Of a stretch of 64,000 nt of DNA, positions 59,007 through 64,000 are shown piece after piece. Under the pieces are notes generated by a model. It made no database searches. It worked only from the letters and a program-made list of their open reading frames with translations, and was not told the DNA's origin. The stretch comes from Luteibacter jiangsuensis (GTDB lineage Bacteria; Pseudomonadota; Gammaproteobacteria; Xanthomonadales; Rhodanobacteraceae): contig NZ_JAAQQR010000012.1 in NCBI RefSeq assembly GCF_011742555.1, positions 56,046 to 120,045 on the forward strand, given 5' to 3'. A program made the position numbers and the translations under genes. Position 1 is the first letter of the stretch. Every line of letters begins with the position of its first letter.

Positions 59007-59095
59007 GCGAAGCCGCAACGCGGCTTCCATACAATCCACTTACGCTGCACTGCGGTAAGATTCGCGCTTCCCTCCGTTGCAGCCAAGTGGAAGCC

Positions 59096-60730
59096 ATGGA
59101 ATCAAAGCACGCCCCGTTGCCCTCGTTCGAGGAGCACGCCTCCCGCCTCGCCGGCACCCATCTTCGTGATCTCGTGCAGGACGACGCCCGCGGCGAACGC
59201 CTGCGCAAGCGCATGGGTCCCGTCCTTCTCGACATATCGCGACAGAAGCTGGACATCGCCGCGCTCGACGCGGTGGGTGCCTACATCGAAAGCACGGGGT
59301 GGAAGGCCGCGCGCGATGCGATGTTCGAAGGCAAGCACATCAATACGTCCGAAGACCGTGCCGTTCTCCACACCGCCCTGCGCGGCGGTGCCTCGCGTCA
59401 TCCCGCGGCGCCGGCGGAAGTTCGCCGGGAAGTGGCCGACGCGCTGGACAAGATGGAAGCGCTGGTCAACGCCGTGCACAAGGGCGAAGGCGAGTCGGTC
59501 GGCCTGATCGGCGGCGTCACCGACGTGGTGAACATCGGCATCGGCGGCTCGGACCTCGGCCCGCGCCTTGCCGTCCATGCGCTGGAACAGTTCCACGTGA
59601 AGGGCATCACCAGCCACTTCCTCACGAACGTCGACGGGCAGGCCGCGACGGACCTGATGAACAAGCTCGACCCGGCCCGCACCCTGGTCATCCTGGTGTC
59701 CAAGAGCTTCAACACGCAGGAAACCCTGCTCAACGGCGGGGTTTTCCGTAACTGGATACTGAAAGCCAACGACGGTGACGAGAAGAAGACGGCGCGGCAC
59801 TTCATCGGCGTGAGCTCGAACGTCGAGGCCGTGCAGAAATGGGGAGCATCCCAGATCCTTCCCATGTGGGACTACGTCGGCGGGCGCTTCTCGCTGTGGT
59901 CCGCCGTTGGGGCGTCCATTGCCTTTTCCATCGGCATGCAGGGCTTCCGCGACCTCCTCGCCGGTGCTGCCGAAGCGGACGATCATTTCCGCAGCGCCGA
60001 ATGGCAGGACAACCTCCCCGTGTTGCTCGCCATCGCGGAAGTCTGGAATCGCAACATCCTCGGTCGCACCAGCCGCGCCGTGGTGCCGTACGTCGACTCG
60101 CTGGCTGATCTTCCGTCGTACCTGCAGCAGCTGGAGATGGAAAGCCTGGGCAAGCACGTGCACCCGGACGACGGCAGCGAGGTGACCCAGCCGACGGTTC
60201 CCGTCGTATGGGGAAGCATCGGCACCAATGCGCAGCACGCGTATTTCCAGGCGTTGCACCAGGGCACGGACACGGTGCCGCTCGAATTCATCGGCCTGGT
60301 GAAGCCAGCGCACCCCCTGCGCGAAAACCACGACGTGCTGCTGTCCAACCTTCTGGCGCAGGCCGCCGCGCTCTCGCTCGGCAAGACCTTCGACGAGGCA
60401 CTGGCCGAGGCGAAATCCGGCAGCGAAGCAGAGCGCCGCGCCCTCGCGGCGCAGCGCACGTTCAAGGGCGACCGTCCGAGCACCGTCTTCATGCTGGATT
60501 CGCTCACGCCGCACTCGCTGGGTGCGCTGATCGCCCTGTACGAACACAAGGTGTTCATGCTCGGCCACCTGTGGGGCATCAATGCGTTCGACCAGTGGGG
60601 CGTGGAACTGGGCAAGGTGATCGCCAAGCAGATCTATCCCTCGCTGGCCAACGACAAGGATGCCGGCGACCTCGGGCAGTTCGACGGCGCCACGCGCGCG
60701 TTGATAGGGGCCATTCGCTCCCGGCGCTGA
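59096..60730 (+). CDS. pgi: glucose-6-phosphate isomerase
   Basis: A 544-residue enzyme interconverting glucose-6-phosphate and fructose-6-phosphate. NIGIGGSDLGPRLAVHAL, VSKSFNTQETLLNG, the catalytic QLEMESLGKHV, GSIGTNAQHAYFQALHQGTD (catalytic Gln and His) and the C-terminal EHKVFMLGHLWGINAFDQWGVELGK are all intact. Length is standard. ATG 59096 has the sequence MESKHAPLPSFEEHASRL; the upstream open frame runs through the repeat. A strong terminator follows. Confidence 0.97.
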   Translation: MESKHAPLPSFEEHASRLAGTHLRDLVQDDARGERLRKRMGPVLLDISRQKLDIAALDAVGAYIESTGWKAARDAMFEGKHINTSEDRAVLHTALRGGASRHPAAPAEVRREVADALDKMEALVNAVHKGEGESVGLIGGVTDVVNIGIGGSDLGPRLAVHALEQFHVKGITSHFLTNVDGQAATDLMNKLDPARTLVILVSKSFNTQETLLNGGVFRNWILKANDGDEKKTARHFIGVSSNVEAVQKWGASQILPMWDYVGGRFSLWSAVGASIAFSIGMQGFRDLLAGAAEADDHFRSAEWQDNLPVLLAIAEVWNRNILGRTSRAVVPYVDSLADLPSYLQQLEMESLGKHVHPDDGSEVTQPTVPVVWGSIGTNAQHAYFQALHQGTDTVPLEFIGLVKPAHPLRENHDVLLSNLLAQAAALSLGKTFDEALAEAKSGSEAERRALAAQRTFKGDRPSTVFMLDSLTPHSLGALIALYEHKVFMLGHLWGINAFDQWGVELGKVIAKQIYPSLANDKDAGDLGQFDGATRALIGAIRSRR

Positions 60731-60760
60731 CCTTTCCAGAGTCGCGTCGTCATTGAAGAT

Positions 60761-60787
60761 AAGCCCGGCTTCGAGCCGGGCTTTTTC
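60761..60787 (+). terminator. intrinsic terminator after pgi
   Basis: Stem AAGCCCGGCT with AGCCGGGCTT (60761-60770 and 60774-60783), three-base loop TCG, then T residues (60782-60786, a C, and three more). Confidence 0.92.
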
Positions 60788-60909
60788 TTTGAGCGTGCCG
60801 AAAAGACACCGGCTTCGCCTACAGCGTTCGGGGTATCGCGTCGCGACATCGGGCGGCGCAGTGTAGTACCGCCGAAGCAGGCTTCTCTCTCCACGGATGG
60901 AGATGTGTC

Positions 60910-61860
60910 ATGCATGCCCAGAAATGGCTGTTTGCGGTTTCGCTGGCTGTCTTGTCGCTGTGCGACGCCAGGTCGATGCCGTCCCCGGATCCCCAGACCA
61001 TGGACGATCCGGGTTGGAAGGTACAGGAACATCTGCAGAAGCGCTTCGACGACAAGCGCTACGACTGCGGAAGGAGCGAGGAGGGATACCAGCATCCTGC
61101 GTTCCTGTGCTCCGGCATCTTGATGCGATCGACGAATTTCTCGACGAGCTATCACTCGTGGCTGCCCAATCCGGCCAACGCGGCGTGGGGCGTGTCTTTT
61201 TCCTGGCTTCGCCAGGACTCGAACTTCCCCGAGAATTACCCTTCGGCCAATGGATTCATCGTTTACCCCTGGTTCTATACGCCGAAGGGTTACGAGCACC
61301 TCATGCTGCGCTGTGCTTATCCGCAAGACGCATGGACCGGGGGTCCTGATCGGTGCAAGACGGCGGGCCAGCCCATCTGTCAGGACCAGGGCGTGTTTTC
61401 CGACGGGCGGTGGATCCTCAAGGGTTTCGGCGAGGACGAGAACCAGTGCGCCTTTGGCGTGGAGGATTCACGCCAGACCAATACGGCCAGCGCATGGATG
61501 CAGATGGTCGAAGTTCGTCAGGAAAAGCAGTTCTTCGTTCGTAACGAGATCGTCGTCGCGGCGTGGCCGCAGGATGTCGGAGCACGCATGCCGGTCGAAG
61601 CATTCTTCTACCGGGACAATTGCTTCTACACGGACAACGATTGTGGGACGGGTGCCGATCCCAAGACGAAGCTCTCCCGCGCGGATAGCATCGTCGCCCG
61701 ACGTGACGCCGCCAGGAACGACCAGAAGGATTTCCTCAAGGTGACCGGCCGATGGGTGCCCGTCGTCCGCTGGACGCCGGCCACGTCCATGGCCGGCCGG
61801 GCGATCTTCGATTATCGGAAGGAGGACCAGGCCGTGCCGGAGCCCGCGGCGAAGAATTGA
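60910..61860 (+). CDS. secreted HvnA-like protein
   Basis: A 316-residue stand-alone relative of the other HvnA-like proteins here. Signal peptide MHAQKWLFAVSLAVLSLCDA (cut near residue 20), then KRFDDKRYDCGR, PAFLCSGILMRST, YHSWLPNPAN, VSFSWLRQDSNF, NGFIVYPWFY, CQDQGVFSDGRWIL, NEIVVAAWPQDVGARMPVEAFFY and GRWVPVVRW. It has an extra cysteine-bearing loop (DNCFYTDNDCGTGADP) before the last block, not seen in the others. It is alone behind the pgi terminator; 10 bp separate it from the convergent parE. Activity is unproven. Confidence 0.75.
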   Translation: MHAQKWLFAVSLAVLSLCDARSMPSPDPQTMDDPGWKVQEHLQKRFDDKRYDCGRSEEGYQHPAFLCSGILMRSTNFSTSYHSWLPNPANAAWGVSFSWLRQDSNFPENYPSANGFIVYPWFYTPKGYEHLMLRCAYPQDAWTGGPDRCKTAGQPICQDQGVFSDGRWILKGFGEDENQCAFGVEDSRQTNTASAWMQMVEVRQEKQFFVRNEIVVAAWPQDVGARMPVEAFFYRDNCFYTDNDCGTGADPKTKLSRADSIVARRDAARNDQKDFLKVTGRWVPVVRWTPATSMAGRAIFDYRKEDQAVPEPAAKN

Positions 61861-61869
61861 CTTCCCCGG

Positions 61870-63756
61870 TCAGACTTCCAGCGTGGCCAGGTCGCCCTTT
61901 TCCTCCAGCCACTGTTTGCGGTCGCTGGCGCGCTTCTTCGCCAGGAGCATGTCCATCAGCTTCTGCGTGCCGTCGTCGGTGTCGACCGTGAGCTGGACGA
62001 GGCGGCGCGTGTCCGGATGGATGGTGGACTCGCGCAGCTGCGCCGGGTTCATCTCGCCCAGGCCCTTGAAACGCGTGACGCTGACCGCGCCCTTCATCTT
62101 CTCGCGTTCCACCTTCTCGAGCATGAGGCGCTTCTCTTCCTCGTCGAGGCAGTAGAACACCTGCTTGCCCACGTCGACGCGGAACAGCGGCGGCATGGCG
62201 ACGAACACGTGCCCCTCGCGTACCAGGGAGGGAAAGTGGCGAAGGAACAGGGCCGAGAGCAGGGTGGCGATGTGCAGGCCGTCGGAGTCGGCGTCGGCCA
62301 GGATCACCACCTTGCCGTAGCGCAGGCCGGAGAGGTCGTCCTTGCCGGGATCGCAGCCGATGGCGACGGCGAGGTCGTGCACTTCCTGCGACGCCAGTAC
62401 CGCACCGGACTCGACTTCCCAGGTGTTGAGGATCTTGCCGCGCAGCGGAAGGATGGCCTGGAAGTCCTTGTCGCGCGCCTGCTTCGCGGAGCCGCCCGCC
62501 GAATCGCCCTCGACGAGGAAGAGTTCGGTACGGGTCAGGTCGGTCGCGGCGCAGTCGGCGAGCTTGCCGGGCAGGGCGGGGCCCTGGGTGATCTTCTTGC
62601 GCACCACCTGCTTCGCTGCCTTGAGGCGCGCGCTGGCGCGCTCGATGGCGAGCTGGGCGATCTTCTCGCCGAGGTCCACGTGCTGGTTCAGCCAGAGGCT
62701 GAAGGCATCGTGCACCACGCCTTCGACGACGCCGGCGGCGTTGCGCGAGGACAGGCGTTCCTTGGTCTGGCCCGCGAACTGCGCGTCCTGGAGCTTGATG
62801 CTCAGCACGAAGGCGAGGCGCTCCCAGACATCCTCGGGTGCCAGCTTCACGCCGCGTGGCAGCAGGTTGCGCAGGTCGCAGAATTCGCGGATGGCGTTGG
62901 TGAGGCCGGAACGCAGGCCGTTGACGTGCGTGCCGCCCTGCGCGGTGGGAATCAGGTTGACGTAGCTTTCCTGTACCAGTTCGCCTTCGGGCAGCCAGGC
63001 CAGGGCGACGTCGAGCGCGTCGGTGTCGCGGGCGAAGTGCTTCACGAACAGTTCCGCCGGCAAGGCTTCGGCGCCCTGGAGTTCGCCGCGGAGGTAATCG
63101 GACAGGCCGTCCTCGTAGTACCACTCGCTGGTTTCGCCGCCTTCCTCGACGAGGCGCACGGTGAGGCCCGCGCAAAGCACGGCTTTTGCCCGAAGCAGGT
63201 GCTTGAGCTTCGACACGAGGATCTTCGGCGTGTCGAAATACTTGGGGTCGGGCCAGAAGCGGAGCGTGGTGCCGGTCTTCTTCTTCGGAACGGTGCCGAT
63301 CACTTCCAGGTCGCTGGCACGGTCGCCGTTGGCGAAGGCCATGCGGTATTCCTGGCCGTCGCGGCGGATGGTGACGTCCACGCGCGTGGAGAGCGCGTTC
63401 ACCACCGACACTCCCACGCCGTGCAGGCCGCCGGAAAACGCGTAGTTCTTGTTGGAGAACTTGCCGCCCGCATGGAGGCGGGTGAGGATCAGCTCGACGC
63501 CCGGCACCTTTTCCTCGGGGTGGATATCCACTGGCATGCCGCGGCCGTCGTCGGTGACTTCCACCGAGCCGTCGTTGAAGACCGTGACTTCGATGGTTTT
63601 CGCATGGCCTGCCAGGGCCTCGTCGACGGAGTTGTCGATGACCTCCTGGGCCAGGTGGTTCGGGCGGGATGTGTCGGTGTACATGCCCGGACGGCGCTTG
63701 ACCGGGTCCAGGCCGCTGAGGACTTCGATGTCGGAAGCGTTGTAGCGAGTGTTCAT
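61870..63756 (-). CDS. parE: DNA topoisomerase IV subunit B
   Basis: A 628-residue type IIA topoisomerase ATPase subunit. GHKL motifs: VIDNSVDEALAGHAK, VTDDGRGMPVDIHPEEK, GGLHGVGVSVVNALS, QTKERLSSR-type QTKERLSSRNAAGVVEG; TOPRIM motif LFLVEGDSAGGSAKQARDKDFQ with DADSDGLHIATLL. Length and PAHGRVR-less ParE features fit ParE rather than the longer GyrB. It decatenates daughter chromosomes with ParC. Its partner parC is outside the window. Confidence 0.95.
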   Translation of the reverse strand: MNTRYNASDIEVLSGLDPVKRRPGMYTDTSRPNHLAQEVIDNSVDEALAGHAKTIEVTVFNDGSVEVTDDGRGMPVDIHPEEKVPGVELILTRLHAGGKFSNKNYAFSGGLHGVGVSVVNALSTRVDVTIRRDGQEYRMAFANGDRASDLEVIGTVPKKKTGTTLRFWPDPKYFDTPKILVSKLKHLLRAKAVLCAGLTVRLVEEGGETSEWYYEDGLSDYLRGELQGAEALPAELFVKHFARDTDALDVALAWLPEGELVQESYVNLIPTAQGGTHVNGLRSGLTNAIREFCDLRNLLPRGVKLAPEDVWERLAFVLSIKLQDAQFAGQTKERLSSRNAAGVVEGVVHDAFSLWLNQHVDLGEKIAQLAIERASARLKAAKQVVRKKITQGPALPGKLADCAATDLTRTELFLVEGDSAGGSAKQARDKDFQAILPLRGKILNTWEVESGAVLASQEVHDLAVAIGCDPGKDDLSGLRYGKVVILADADSDGLHIATLLSALFLRHFPSLVREGHVFVAMPPLFRVDVGKQVFYCLDEEEKRLMLEKVEREKMKGAVSVTRFKGLGEMNPAQLRESTIHPDTRRLVQLTVDTDDGTQKLMDMLLAKKRASDRKQWLEEKGDLATLEV

Positions 63757-63848
63757 CGGGTGCGTTGCTCGTTCGTAGCCGGGCAGGATGGGGCGAGGGT
63801 GCCGGGGCGGTCAAGCCTGGAGGACAGCTGTATCACCACCCGAGACTT

Positions 63849-63926
63849 GTGGGAGCCGCTTCAGCGGCGATCCCGCGGCAGCGGGCAGGCTTGCCGCGAG
63901 CACCCATCGCCGCTGAAGCGGCTTGT
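63849..63926. repeat. REP-type palindrome upstream of parE
   Basis: Left end GTGGGAGCCGCTTCAGCGGC; right end AAGCGGCTTGTG, so the last five bases of the right arm have diverged. A further degenerate piece (GCCG plus TAGCGGCGGTGC) begins near 63972 and runs off the window. Confidence 0.85.
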
Positions 63927-64000
63927 GTCTTTGCGTCGGGGTAGGCTTGAGGTGAGAGCGGAGTGCGGCAAGCCGTTTTAGCGGCGGTGCTGCGAGCACG

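Noticed and set aside
58931..59095. N-terminal extension of pgi through the upstream repeat
   Set aside because: The sequence is part of the GTGAAC repeat; ATG 59096 gives a standard-length enzyme.

Overview
This 64 kb window is a GC-rich, densely coding chromosomal segment. It most likely comes from a xanthomonad-type gammaproteobacterium, with Rhodanobacteraceae (Luteibacter/Dyella-like) my best guess. The evidence is high GC in third codon positions, gammaproteobacterial gene orders (miaA-hfq-hflX-hflK-hflC-purA; folC-dedD-cvpA-purF; gcvR-bcp divergent from dapA-bamC; pcnB-folK-panBCD), LpxH and LpxO lipid A enzymes, and REP-like palindromes in intergenic gaps. There is no prophage, CRISPR array or transposase; most of the window is housekeeping.

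Layout: 0-4.8 kb holds an acetyltransferase, a SET-domain protein, a ComEA-like helix-hairpin-helix protein, an M20 peptidase coupled to YggS, and an NlpC/P60 cell-wall hydrolase with a strong terminator. 4.9-10.3 kb is a three-gene minus-strand operon of large beta-rich proteins; two have a signal peptide and a cysteine-rich domain resembling proteins annotated as halovibrin HvnA. 10.4-19.5 kb holds a pseudouridine synthase, kbl and tdh (threonine catabolism) separated by a giant AsmA-like/DUF748 gene, and an S46 exopeptidase. 19.55-19.9 kb is a non-coding cluster of three 81-bp repeats carrying nine DnaA-box-like sites. 19.9-31.7 kb is miaA-hfq-hflX-hflKC-purA, then folC-dedD-cvpA-purF and a ferritin-like protein; folC carries a REP palindrome inside its reading frame.

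31.9-42.6 kb (minus strand) holds lpxH, a periplasmic-type PPIase, then a phosphate block: phoB-phoR-ppk1-glycolipid-type glycosyltransferase-membrane protein-ppx, and a BepA-like M48 protease. 42.8-50.1 kb holds glutaredoxin, an AhpD-like protein, NAD-type isocitrate dehydrogenase, LpxO, ThiD, a GIY-YIG protein, PhoH, Bcp and GcvR. 50.2-61 kb holds dapA-bamC, a third HvnA-like gene, fdxA, tRNA-Glu(CTC), pcnB-folK, a eukaryote-like GlcNAc transferase, panBCD and pgi. 60.9-64 kb holds a fourth HvnA-like gene, parE and another REP.

The most unusual items are the four HvnA-like paralogues, including one whose catalytic-type domain is nested inside a beta module that is contiguous in its neighbour; the triple DnaA-box repeat; the REP insertion inside folC; and the glycolipid synthase embedded in the pho/polyphosphate gene block. 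All functional names rest on motif recognition by eye; no database search was run.
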